Shown here piece by piece: positions 19,197 to 27,323 of a DNA stretch of 64,000 bases (its first letter is position 1; each line of letters opens with the position of its first letter). Source of the DNA: Serratia sp. M24T3. Lineage in GTDB: Bacteria; Pseudomonadota; Gammaproteobacteria; Enterobacterales; Enterobacteriaceae. Below the pieces are notes generated by a model. It worked only from the letters and a program-made list of their open reading frames with translations. It ran no database searches and was not told the DNA's origin. Where the stretch lies: contig NZ_AJHJ01000013.1 in assembly GCF_000257645.1 (NCBI RefSeq), forward strand, positions 49,735 through 113,734. Direction: 5' to 3'. The position numbers and the translations under genes are program-made.

Positions 19197-20795
19197 ATGG
19201 TAATGAAAGTTAAGACAAAATTGACCTTGTTAGCCTTACTCGCAACCGGCGCGTTCAGCACGCTGTCCGCGCATGCCGCCGAGGTAGTACAGCGCGGTGG
19301 CACACTGGTCTATGGCCGTTACGCCGACAGTAATTTCCTTGAGCCAGTCCTGAACGAAAGCAATAACGATATCTGGATCCTCTCGAACCTCTACGACACG
19401 CTGCTACTGCCAACCGATGACGGTAAAGGGATTAAACCGGGCCTCGCCACCGCGTGGAAACTGTCTGACGATGGCAAAAGCCTGACCATCACCCTGCGTC
19501 CAGATACCAAATTCTCGGACGGTACGCCAATTACTGCGCAAGATGTGAAATGGTCGCTGGAACGTGCCGCCAAACCAGGCAACGGCGTATGGCAGTTTCT
19601 GGTCAGCGCAATCGATAACGTAAGCATCAGCGATCCACATACCGTGGTGGTGCATCTTTCTCATCCAGACCCGGCGATCCTCAGCGCGTTAACCGTATTT
19701 AACACCGCGATCATGCCGGAGAAACAGTTCGAAGCTGAGCCCGGCGCGACCGATCACGACAAGGCCGCGGCGTTCGCCGAACATCCAGTAGGTTCAGGGC
19801 CGTTTATCCTCAAATCCTGGCAGCATAACTCCACCATGACGCTGGTGCGCAACCCTTATTACTGGGCGAAAGGTGCGGACGGCAAGGCGCTGCCATACCT
19901 TGACAGCATCAAGTTTGAAATTGTGCCCGATGACGCCACGCGTATTCTTAAACTCCAGTCCGGCGAGCTGGACGGTGCGGAATTTATCCCTTACTCACGG
20001 GTAAAGGAGTTGCAGGGCAATGCTTCGCTTAACATGAAACTGTTCCCATCGACCCGCGTAGAAGTCGGCAGTGTTAACGCTCGCCCTGAAATCGACGGCA
20101 AACCGAACCCGCTGGCCAATCCCAAGGTTCGCGAGGCTCTGAACTATGCGACTGATAAAGATGGCATTATTCAGCTGGTCACTTTTGGAATCGGCAAACC
20201 GATGACCTCGTTTATGTCGACCTCGACACCGCTTAACTCCGGCACTAAACCGTTGTATCCGGTTGACGTCGAAAAAGCGCAGGCGTTGATGAAAGAGGCC
20301 GGTTACCCCAACGGTTTTACCACCAGCATGAATATTTTGGCGGGTAACGAAGACAGCCTGAGCATTGCCACCGGCTTACAGCAAATGTGGTCACAGATTG
20401 GCGTTAAACTCACGATCAATCAGATGGATAACGCTACGCTGAACGCCAACTTCCGCAAAGGCAACTTCAGTACACGTATTGGCCCCTGGACCGATGACAT
20501 CGCCGATCCCAACGAAATCACGTCCTATTACGCCTATTCGAAAAATATTCAGGCACTGCATTCAGGCTGGAAAAGCGACAAGTTAGATCAGCTGTTCGAG
20601 GCCTCGCAGAAAGAGACTGATCCAGCCAAACGTAAGGAAGAGTACAAAGAAATTCAGGACATTTATAACAGCACCGGCCCAACGATTCCGCTGTATGAAA
20701 GCTCCTATCCCGTTGCGTTGAAAAAAGACGTACAGGGATTTGTGCAGATCCCGCTCGGGAATAATATCTTCACCTCAACCTGGCTGAAGAAGTGA
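19197..20795 (+). CDS. ABC transporter periplasmic substrate-binding protein (family 5, DppA/OppA type)
   Basis: Binds peptides or similar solutes in the periplasm and delivers them to the permeases encoded next. It has 532 residues with a Sec signal peptide ending LSAHA-AEVV; an ATG two codons later is an equally good start. SBP family 5 phrases are clear: GTLVYGRYADSNFLEP, LATAWKLSDDGKSLTITLRPDTKFSDGTP, GSGPFILKSW and REALNYATDKDGI. There is no lipobox. First gene of a five-gene importer operon (binding protein, two permeases, two ATPases). A stable hairpin follows its stop and may protect the upstream message so that more binding protein than permease is made. Confidence 0.93.
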   Translation: MVMKVKTKLTLLALLATGAFSTLSAHAAEVVQRGGTLVYGRYADSNFLEPVLNESNNDIWILSNLYDTLLLPTDDGKGIKPGLATAWKLSDDGKSLTITLRPDTKFSDGTPITAQDVKWSLERAAKPGNGVWQFLVSAIDNVSISDPHTVVVHLSHPDPAILSALTVFNTAIMPEKQFEAEPGATDHDKAAAFAEHPVGSGPFILKSWQHNSTMTLVRNPYYWAKGADGKALPYLDSIKFEIVPDDATRILKLQSGELDGAEFIPYSRVKELQGNASLNMKLFPSTRVEVGSVNARPEIDGKPNPLANPKVREALNYATDKDGIIQLVTFGIGKPMTSFMSTSTPLNSGTKPLYPVDVEKAQALMKEAGYPNGFTTSMNILAGNEDSLSIATGLQQMWSQIGVKLTINQMDNATLNANFRKGNFSTRIGPWTDDIADPNEITSYYAYSKNIQALHSGWKSDKLDQLFEASQKETDPAKRKEEYKEIQDIYNSTGPTIPLYESSYPVALKKDVQGFVQIPLGNNIFTSTWLKK

Positions 20796-20821
20796 TCAAA
20801 CACGATTAAAACCCACGACTT

Positions 20822-20850
20822 AAGGCTGTAATTAATTAAATTGCAGCCTT
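20822..20850 (+). promoter_or_regulatory. Intercistronic hairpin between binding protein and permease genes
   Basis: AAGGCTGTAATT (20822-20833) pairs with AATTGCAGCCTT (20839-20850) with a single G-U pair and a 5-base loop. No T run follows, so it is more likely an RNA-stability or processing element than a full terminator. A second, smaller stem CTTGA/TCAAG (20848-20852 with 20856-20860) overlaps its 3-prime arm and could compete with it. Confidence 0.6.
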
Positions 20851-20875
20851 GAGTATCAAGGTTTGAGGTCATCCC

Positions 20876-21814
20876 TTGACTGAATTTTCATATATTTTAA
20901 AACGCATACTGTTAATCATCCCCACGCTGCTGGTGATTTTGGTGGTGACCTTTACCATCGTGCGCCTGCTGCCGGGCGACCCGGCGAGTGCAATGATTGG
21001 CGATCGTGCGACCGACGCCGACGTGGCGCGAATCAATAAAGAATTGGGTCTGGACCAGCCCTTACCGGTGCAGTTCCTGTATTTTGTGCGTCAGGTTGCG
21101 ACGGGGAATCTGGGCAACTCTTACGCCATGCACGCGCCGGTCACCTCAGTGATTGCCGAACGTTTACCGGTCACTTTGCTGCTGACCGGCATGGCGGCGT
21201 TGTTCGCGATCGTTATGGCGATCCCGCTGGCCTTTGTCTCGGCGTTAAAACGCAACAGCGCTACCGATATCACCATTCGCGGCGCGTCGCAGGTCACGCT
21301 ATCGATGCCCTCCTTCTACATCGGACTGGTTTTACTGACTATTTTCGCCGCCCAGTTGCACTGGTTTCCGGTAGGTGGCTACGGCGACAGTTTTGGACAA
21401 CGCGTTTATCACCTGTTTTTACCGGCTTTAACGCTGGCAGTGAGCATCACTTCGGTACTGATTGGCAGCCTGCGAAACTCGATTATCGCCGTGCTCGACG
21501 CTGAATACGTCACTTTTGCACGCGCCAAAGGCCTGAGTACGCGAGTGATTCTGATGCGCCACGTATTGCGTAATTCACTGATCCCGATGCTCAGCCTGTT
21601 TGCCTTGAATATCGGCACCACGATTGGCAGCGCGGTTATCACCGAAACCGTATTCGCCGTACCGGGCATTGCCCGCCTGATGGTCGACAGCATTTTCAGC
21701 CGTGATTATCCGATGATTCAGGGGCTGGTTATCGTGCTTTCGGTGCTGGTTTCACTAATTTTCCTGATAACCGACATTGTGCAGGTGATGATTGACCCAA
21801 GGAGAGCAAGATGA
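20876..21814 (+). CDS. ABC transporter permease (DppB/OppB type)
   Basis: First inner-membrane permease of the peptide importer, 312 residues. The start appears to be TTG at 20876, preceded by GAGGTC; no nearer ATG gives a complete first helix. The N-terminus YILKRILLIIPTLLVILVVTF is characteristic of DppB, with RLLPGDPA next. The EAA loop (YVTFARAKGLSTRVILMRHVLRNSLIPM) contacts the ATPases. The last codons overlap the next permease by ATGA. Confidence 0.92.
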   Translation: MTEFSYILKRILLIIPTLLVILVVTFTIVRLLPGDPASAMIGDRATDADVARINKELGLDQPLPVQFLYFVRQVATGNLGNSYAMHAPVTSVIAERLPVTLLLTGMAALFAIVMAIPLAFVSALKRNSATDITIRGASQVTLSMPSFYIGLVLLTIFAAQLHWFPVGGYGDSFGQRVYHLFLPALTLAVSITSVLIGSLRNSIIAVLDAEYVTFARAKGLSTRVILMRHVLRNSLIPMLSLFALNIGTTIGSAVITETVFAVPGIARLMVDSIFSRDYPMIQGLVIVLSVLVSLIFLITDIVQVMIDPRRAR

Positions 21815-22662
21815 GCGAGCTTATTGTCCAGCGTTCGATCACCCGTAAATGGCGCAAACATCTGCCGTGGTCATCGGTTTTGGGCTGCGTAATCCTGGCG
21901 TTTAGCTTGCTGACCGCCTTTTTCCCGCATTTAATCGCAACCGCCAATCCGTTGAAATTTGACTATCGTGCAATCCTTAAAGGACCGAGCCTGCAACACT
22001 TTTTCGGCACCGATAACTTTGGTCGCGATATCTTTTCGCGGGTGATTTATGCCTATCAAATCGACCTGCAGATTGCCTTTTTCACCACTCTGTTCCCGAT
22101 GGTGTTCGGCACCTTGGTTGGCCTGCTAGTAGGATATTGTGGCGGGATAGCCGAAACGCTTTTCCAGCGCATCGTCGATGCAGTAGTGACATTTCCGCTG
22201 CTGGTGCTGGTCATCGCCATCGTGGCTATTCTCGGCCCCGGCCTGAACAGCATGTATATCGCCGTTGGCATCATTTACTGGGTGTTCTACGCACGTTTGA
22301 TAGCTGGCGAGGTCAGCATTCAAAAGCGCCTCGAATACGTTGCGGCCGGTAAAGTCATGGGCTACAGCCCGCTGCGTATCATCTTTCGACACGTGCTGCC
22401 CAACGTGATTACTACCACGCTGGTGTACTGGATGACCGATATGGCGCTGGCAATCCTGCTGGGTTCCAGCCTGGGTTATCTCGGCCTCGGCGCGCAGCCG
22501 CCAACGGCAGAATGGGGCGTGCTGATTGCTTCCGGGAAAAATTTCATGGATACCGCCTGGTGGCTCACTATTTTCCCCGGCATCGCGATTGTGTTGACCG
22601 GTTTGGGATTCAGTCTGTTTGGCGATCTGTTGTCAGACTGGCCTCGTCCGGGCAGCCGATAG
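21811..22662 (+). CDS. ABC transporter permease (DppC/OppC type)
   Basis: Second permease, 283 residues, coupled to the first by a 4-base ATGA overlap. DppC-type markers are present: HFFGTDNFGRDIFSRVIYA after the first helix, the EAA loop YVAAGKVMGYSPLRIIFRHVLPNVI, and near the end PPTAEWGVLIASG. About six membrane segments are visible. It forms the heterodimeric channel with the product of the preceding gene. Confidence 0.92.
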   Translation: MSELIVQRSITRKWRKHLPWSSVLGCVILAFSLLTAFFPHLIATANPLKFDYRAILKGPSLQHFFGTDNFGRDIFSRVIYAYQIDLQIAFFTTLFPMVFGTLVGLLVGYCGGIAETLFQRIVDAVVTFPLLVLVIAIVAILGPGLNSMYIAVGIIYWVFYARLIAGEVSIQKRLEYVAAGKVMGYSPLRIIFRHVLPNVITTTLVYWMTDMALAILLGSSLGYLGLGAQPPTAEWGVLIASGKNFMDTAWWLTIFPGIAIVLTGLGFSLFGDLLSDWPRPGSR

Positions 22663-22717
22663 CCCGGCAGCAACAAGGAACCGACCTTAAGCCGTTAGCA
22701 AATGATGAGAGCAAACT

Positions 22718-23767
22718 ATGCCCAGCCAAACGCGCGAACAGAATATTGATACCGAAAATTTGCTCGATGTGAGCCAACTCAACACCCAAATTCACACCTC
22801 GCGCGGCAGCCTGCGCGCGATTCAAGACGTTAGCTTCAGCCTCAAGCCGGGTGAAATTCTCGGCTTGGTGGGCGAATCCGGCTCGGGAAAAAGCGTCACT
22901 TTGCGTTCTTTGCTGCGCCTGATGCCGCCAAGTGCAGAAATTTCCGGCTCGGTAAAATGGCAGGGTCGGGAGATCTCGACCATGAAACCCGCCGAGTTGC
23001 AGTCGATCCGCGGCGGCGAGATAGCAATGATCTTTCAGGAGCCCATGATTGCCCTCAATCCGGTGCTTACCGTGTGGCGGCAAATCGAAGAAAGCCTGCA
23101 CGCGCACACCGACTTGAACCGCAAGCAACGGCGTTTGCGGGCTATCGAACTGCTGAATCAGGTTGGGATCCCCGCTCCGGAAAAGCGCCTTGATGACTAT
23201 CCGCATCAGTTTTCCGGCGGTATGCGCCAGCGAGTCATGATTGCGATTGCGTTGGCGGGCAACCCTCGCCTGCTGCTAGCCGATGAACCGACAACCGCGC
23301 TGGACGTCACCATCCAGGAGCAAATCCTCAAGCTGTTATTCAGCCTGCGTGACCAGCTTGGCATGGGCATTATCTTTGTTACTCACGACCTTGGGGTGGT
23401 TGCCCAGCTATGCGATCGCGTGGCGGTGATGTATGCCGGGCGTATCGTCGAAACCGCGCCGGTCGAGGAGATCTTCAGCCGACCTCGCCATCCTTATACT
23501 CAGGGATTGATGGCTTCTGTCCCGCAAAGTGGCGGCGAGCGAAAACCGCTGTTGTCGATTGAAGGAACGCCACCTTCACTGCTCGACCTGCCGTCGGGGT
23601 GCAGTTTTAATCCGCGCTGCCGCTATAAAACCGAGGTTTGCCTGCGCGAGGTGCCGATGCTGGAAGTGATTAACGCTGCTCATCAGGTGGCCTGTCATCA
23701 TCACGCCGACCTCAAGGACAGTTTAGCGACGACACAATCCCCGCAACCTTCGCTGGAGGAGCTTTAA
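22718..23767 (+). CDS. ABC transporter ATP-binding protein (DppD/OppD type)
   Basis: ATPase of the peptide importer, 349 residues. Walker A is GESGSGKS near residue 53, the Q-loop follows in [12 protein letters not shown], the signature is FSGGMRQRV, and Walker B is [12 protein letters not shown] with the switch His in VTHDLG. The C-terminal oligopeptide-transporter extension with Cys residues ([15 protein letters not shown], then VACHHH) matches the iron-sulphur-type tail known in DppD. It starts 55 bases after the permease stop; the next ATPase gene begins one base after its own stop. Confidence 0.93.
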   Translation: MPSQTREQNIDTENLLDVSQLNTQIHTSRGSLRAIQDVSFSLKPGEILGLVGESGSGKSVTLRSLLRLMPPSAEISGSVKWQGREISTMKPAELQSIRGGEIAMIFQEPMIALNPVLTVWRQIEESLHAHTDLNRKQRRLRAIELLNQVGIPAPEKRLDDYPHQFSGGMRQRVMIAIALAGNPRLLLADEPTTALDVTIQEQILKLLFSLRDQLGMGIIFVTHDLGVVAQLCDRVAVMYAGRIVETAPVEEIFSRPRHPYTQGLMASVPQSGGERKPLLSIEGTPPSLLDLPSGCSFNPRCRYKTEVCLREVPMLEVINAAHQVACHHHADLKDSLATTQSPQPSLEEL

Positions 23768-23768
23768 G

Positions 23769-24779
23769 ATGAGCGCAATCGTAGGCGATAAACAGGCCAA
23801 ACCCGGAATGCCGATCGTCAGCGTTGAAGAGGCGATGGTGCACTTTCCTGTCACTCATTCGATTATGGACAAGATTCAGGGCAAGCCCCGCCAGTTCGTT
23901 CAAGCATTAAACGGCGTGCGCCTTGAGCTGATGCGCGGCGAAACGCTGGGCGTGGTTGGCGAGTCCGGCTGTGGAAAATCTACCCTTGCTCGCACTATGG
24001 TTGGTCTGCTGCAAACCAGTGAAGGCAAAATTTATTTCAACGGCAAAGACATTTCTACCCTGCGTGGTAAAGATCGCCGCAGTTTTAATCGCCAGGTACA
24101 GATGATTTTTCAGGACCCCTACAGCTCGCTGAACCCGCGAATGACCGTAGGCCAGATGCTGACCGAGGCGTTGTCCGTTCACAAAATGTGTGCCAAAAAA
24201 GACATTCCGGCGCGTATTCGAGAGCTGATGGAGCTGGTGCGCCTGCCGATAGATGCTATTGATAAACTGCCCCACGAGTTTTCCGGCGGTCAGCGCCAGC
24301 GTATTGGTATTAGTCGCGCGCTGGCGGTCGAGCCGAAAGTGCTGATTGCCGACGAGCTGGTTTCTGCGCTGGACGTCTCGGTACAGGCCCAGGTAGTGAA
24401 CCTGCTGCTGGATTTGCAACAAAAATTGAGCCTCACCGTGCTGTTTGTAGCCCACGATTTACGGCTGGTGCGGCATATTTCTCACCGCGTGGCCGTGATG
24501 TATCTCGGTGAAGTGGTTGAAGTGGGCGATACCGAGACGCTATTTCAAACGCCGCTACATCCTTATACACAGGCGCTTTTACGCGCGGCTCCGACTATGG
24601 ATCCACGCGACAGAGGAAAAAATGTCAGTCTGACCGGCGAGCTGCCTAGCCCGCTTTCGCCACCTTCTGGTTGCCGTTTCCATACTCGCTGCCCTTATGT
24701 CACCGACCGCTGCCGTAAGGAAAGACCTATTCTGCTCATTAAACCCGGCGGCCAACGGGTAGCCTGTCATCTGGTTTAA
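23769..24779 (+). CDS. ABC transporter ATP-binding protein (DppF/OppF type)
   Basis: Second ATPase, 336 residues. Walker A is GESGCGKS, the Q-loop lies in MIFQDPYSSLNPRMTV (the DppF hallmark), the signature is FSGGQRQRIGISRAL and Walker B is VLIADELVSALD. The usual Pro of the D-E-P triplet is Leu here (ADELVSALDVS), which is seen in many OppF proteins. The C-terminal tail SGCRFHTRCPYVTDRC carries the expected Cys residues. A GGAGG ribosome-binding site lies in the end of the preceding gene. Last gene of the importer before a good terminator. Confidence 0.93.
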   Translation: MSAIVGDKQAKPGMPIVSVEEAMVHFPVTHSIMDKIQGKPRQFVQALNGVRLELMRGETLGVVGESGCGKSTLARTMVGLLQTSEGKIYFNGKDISTLRGKDRRSFNRQVQMIFQDPYSSLNPRMTVGQMLTEALSVHKMCAKKDIPARIRELMELVRLPIDAIDKLPHEFSGGQRQRIGISRALAVEPKVLIADELVSALDVSVQAQVVNLLLDLQQKLSLTVLFVAHDLRLVRHISHRVAVMYLGEVVEVGDTETLFQTPLHPYTQALLRAAPTMDPRDRGKNVSLTGELPSPLSPPSGCRFHTRCPYVTDRCRKERPILLIKPGGQRVACHLV

Positions 24780-24804
24780 AAACCCGTTATCAGATCAATA
24801 GTTC

Positions 24805-24836
24805 AAAGGGCGAACCAAACGGTTTGCCTTTTTTTG
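24805..24836 (+). terminator. Rho-independent terminator of the Dpp-like operon
   Basis: A stem AGGGCGAACC / GGTTTGCCTT, allowing two G-U pairs, with loop AAAC is followed by TTTTTT. It lies 26 bases after the second ATPase stop. The two hydrolase genes that follow would then need their own promoter or read-through. Confidence 0.8.
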
Positions 24837-24969
24837 TTTAAATTGAAGAATAATTAATATTGACCTCCGAGTTGCCCTTGATATCTTAAGGTATTGAATA
24901 TTTTCTCAGCACCCAAGCGATCCCTGCGAGACATGCCGGTGCGATTTTAAAAAGGCAAAGCGAGTCACT

Positions 24970-25782
24970 ATGAGCATTAATCCTCATTCCAAGCCCGTTA
25001 TCGGCGTAACGTTGGATAGTGAAGAAGCAGGTGGATACGCAGATTATCCGTGGTACGCATTGCGCCAGAACTATATGGCCAGCCTGGCCGAACTTGGTGC
25101 CGTGCCTTTGGCCTTGCCGCATCACGCGGAGCTGTCTGACGAATTTTTGTCATTGTGTGACGGCATTATTATCACCGGAGGCGCGTTCGACGTCTCTCCC
25201 GAGCTGTTCAACGAGCAGCAAGTCAGCGATCAAATCCGACTCAAACCCGCTCGTACCGAGTTTGAAAAAGCGATTGTGCAAGGCGCAATGCTGCGAGATA
25301 TGCCGTTACTGGGTATTTGCGGTGGCGAACAGCTGTTGGCAGTGTTGACCGGCGGCAGCCTGATTCAGCATATTCCAGATGCTTTACCGGATGCGCTGGA
25401 GCACAGCACAACGGTTGATACCGAGAATGCGGGCGGAAAGAAGCGCGCTCGTCATCAGGTTGAAATCCTCGACGGCACTAAGCTTAGCCGGTTAGTCAGC
25501 GCTCGCCATTATGAGGTTAATAGCTCCCATCATCAGGCAGTTAAAACCTTGGGTAAAAATTGCCGCGTCAATGCTATTTCTCCAGACGGCGTAATCGAAG
25601 GCGTTGAATGCGATGACTATTACTTTTGTCTCGGCGTGCAGTGGCATCCGGAATATTTACAACACGAGCATGACCGAGAGTTACTGAAAGCCTTTGTTGA
25701 TGCTGCCGATGACTATAAAAATGCGCGCCGTTCATCGGGCAAGGCGATGGCTAAGGCGATGAGTCAGTCGCACGGGCAATAA
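24970..25782 (+). CDS. Gamma-glutamyl-gamma-aminobutyrate hydrolase family protein (PuuD-like, class I amidotransferase fold)
   Basis: Cytoplasmic hydrolase of 270 residues. The catalytic triad is visible: nucleophile Cys117 in PLLGICGGEQ, with His226 and Glu228 in GVQWHPE. The family's GIIITGGAFDVSPELF and SSHHQAV motifs are also present. Known members (PuuD) cleave the gamma-glutamyl bond of gamma-Glu-GABA. There is no putrescine-pathway gene nearby. Its neighbours are a peptide importer upstream and a VanY-type peptidase downstream, so a gamma-linked peptide or amide brought in by that importer is a plausible substrate. That is inference. Confidence 0.88.
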   Translation: MSINPHSKPVIGVTLDSEEAGGYADYPWYALRQNYMASLAELGAVPLALPHHAELSDEFLSLCDGIIITGGAFDVSPELFNEQQVSDQIRLKPARTEFEKAIVQGAMLRDMPLLGICGGEQLLAVLTGGSLIQHIPDALPDALEHSTTVDTENAGGKKRARHQVEILDGTKLSRLVSARHYEVNSSHHQAVKTLGKNCRVNAISPDGVIEGVECDDYYFCLGVQWHPEYLQHEHDRELLKAFVDAADDYKNARRSSGKAMAKAMSQSHGQ

Positions 25783-25788
25783 TTCGTT

Positions 25789-25829
25789 ATGACTGCAATC
25801 GCAACTCAACTATGACCATTAAACTATGA
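25789..25829 (+). other. Two tiny chained leader ORFs before the VanY-type gene
   Basis: An 8-codon ORF (25789-25815, MTAIATQL) ends in a TGA that overlaps the ATG of a 5-codon ORF (25812-25829, MTIKL). The TGA of that ORF overlaps the ATG of the peptidase gene at 25826. The two ATGA junctions lie in a 14-base near-perfect tandem repeat (25809-25822 and 25823-25836). No good Shine-Dalgarno sequence is seen for any of the three starts, so coupled reinitiation is possible. Translation of the short ORFs is unproven. Confidence 0.4.
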
Positions 25830-26425
25830 CCCTTAAAACATCGACCACTAAAACATCGACCCAGCCTGAGGCTGACCTTGAAATAGCTATTGAAAATCAG
25901 GCGCAGATAGTTGATTGGCTTGGAAAACTGGGCATTCGCAGCGAAGTGATTGCTCACCGCACTTTGCCGTTTTTCCCGCAGGTCGATGAAAAGTCGCTGG
26001 TGACTGCACAAACCAATGCCGACGGTAAAGCGTTTCTGTTAACTCTGGAAGCGGCGTCTGCCTGGTGGAAAATGTGCGAAAGCGCCAAAGTTGATGGTAT
26101 TGAGCTGTATCTGGTCTCGGCCTTTCGCAGCGTCGAGTATCAGATGAACCTGATAAAAATTAAACAGCAGCTGGGCATAGCTCCTGAAGAATTTTTCACC
26201 TACCTCGCCCCTCCAGGCTGTAGCGAGCACCATACCGGCTGCGCGATTGACATTAATACTCCCGATTGCGACGAGGTCAGCGGCGTGTTTGGCGACACTC
26301 CAGCCTTCGAATGGCTTCGTGATAACGCCTTCCGCTTCGGCTTTAAAATGTCGTTCCCATTAAATAACCCGTGGGGATTTATCTACGAGCCGTGGCACTG
26401 GTGCTGGCATCCCGCCGCTGATTAA
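25826..26425 (+). CDS. VanY-type D-alanyl-D-alanine carboxypeptidase family protein (M15B) without signal peptide
   Basis: Zinc peptidase of 199 residues. The M15 motifs are complete: AFRSVEYQ, then SEHHTGCAID with His135 and Asp142 as zinc ligands, and EPWHW with catalytic-type Glu188 and ligand His191. Family members usually cut D-Ala-D-Ala peptides and are exported or membrane-anchored. Here no hydrophobic leader exists, and the N-terminus is Thr/Ser/Lys-rich with a 15-base tandem repeat (25834-25863). A cytoplasmic peptidase acting on imported peptides is therefore likely. It follows the PuuD-like gene by 43 bases. Start choice is uncertain because the ribosome-binding site is poor. Confidence 0.85.
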   Translation: MTLKTSTTKTSTQPEADLEIAIENQAQIVDWLGKLGIRSEVIAHRTLPFFPQVDEKSLVTAQTNADGKAFLLTLEAASAWWKMCESAKVDGIELYLVSAFRSVEYQMNLIKIKQQLGIAPEEFFTYLAPPGCSEHHTGCAIDINTPDCDEVSGVFGDTPAFEWLRDNAFRFGFKMSFPLNNPWGFIYEPWHWCWHPAAD

Positions 26426-26432
26426 ATCTGAT

Positions 26433-27254
26433 TTACGAGTTGAGATAATAAGGATAGGTAAACAGCAGCAGCTGGCAGAGGTTCAGCGCGAAATGGAACA
26501 GGGTTGAGGTCCACAGACGGCCGCTCCACATCCATGCCAAACCGTAGATAACCCCAGCCAAGGCGGCAAACACCATCAGCATTACGCCTCCGGCAATATG
26601 TGCCAATCCAAACACTAATGCCGTGACAAACAGCGCGGGAATAGGCCCTAACCAACCTGCCAGACGCTGTTGCAAATAACCACGAAATAGCGCCTCTTCC
26701 GCCAGCGAGACAAAAAACAGGTTTGCCAGTACGAAACTTCCCAACCATTCAGGAAAATGCGCTTCGATCCGCAATCCACCAAGACCTACCGCAATCAGCA
26801 ACAGGGCCGGAACGCTCAATATCAACAGTAGCCAGGCCCAGCGAGCAGGACGATAGACTGAGGGTCGATAAAAAAGAGTGGGAAGCGCCATTAGCAGAAT
26901 GAACGGGATGATCGCTTTGTCGAAGTTGAACCACATCGAAAATGGCGCACTTTGCTGACCGACTTTAACGGCATCGATTATTTTGGGGTTATTAAAGCCC
27001 GGGAAAATATGCACGAACAGCCCTATCGCGCTGGCAAGCAGCAGAACCTCGCCTGCGGGCTTTAAGCCGCGCCAGAAGCCGTCTCCGGCTTTAACGATCA
27101 GACAGATTAAGCCGATGCCGGCAATCGCCAGCAGTCCACTAAAATCAATAACTTTATCTATCATGCCCCAGCCGAGGGCTATCAACATCAAACAAACGGC
27201 GGTTCCACGATGCAACCGCAGCATCGCTAATGAACCCGCTAATATCCACCACAT
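26433..27254 (-). CDS. CPBP-family intramembrane glutamic protease (CAAX-like)
   Basis: Polytopic membrane protein of 273 residues. The ABI/CPBP motifs are visible: EEALFRGYLQQRL (EExxxR) and, about 35 residues later, VFGLAHIAGG (FxxxH). The ATG at 27254 follows AGGGAG at 9 bases; a start eight codons earlier would place that sequence inside the gene. It is convergent with the VanY-type gene, with 7 bases between stops, and appears monocistronic. Bacterial members act in peptide maturation or immunity to self-made peptides, but nothing nearby encodes a bacteriocin, so the role is unknown. Confidence 0.85.
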   Translation of the reverse strand: MWWILAGSLAMLRLHRGTAVCLMLIALGWGMIDKVIDFSGLLAIAGIGLICLIVKAGDGFWRGLKPAGEVLLLASAIGLFVHIFPGFNNPKIIDAVKVGQQSAPFSMWFNFDKAIIPFILLMALPTLFYRPSVYRPARWAWLLLILSVPALLLIAVGLGGLRIEAHFPEWLGSFVLANLFFVSLAEEALFRGYLQQRLAGWLGPIPALFVTALVFGLAHIAGGVMLMVFAALAGVIYGLAWMWSGRLWTSTLFHFALNLCQLLLFTYPYYLNS

Positions 27255-27276
27255 AATCAGAAGCTCCCTGCTTTCC

Positions 27277-27308
27277 ATTGGCCTTCACAGCCTTTTGCGG
27301 AGGCCAAT
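27277..27308. repeat. Inverted repeat between the siderophore-type binding protein gene and the CPBP gene
   Basis: ATTGGCCT (27277-27284) and AGGCCAAT (27301-27308) are perfect 8-base arms 16 bases apart. The element lies after the stop at 27324 and before the CPBP start at 27254. No T run follows on the minus strand, so it may be a weak terminator, an RNA stem or an operator. Confidence 0.4.
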
Positions 27309-27323
27309 ATACAGGATTTTCGC

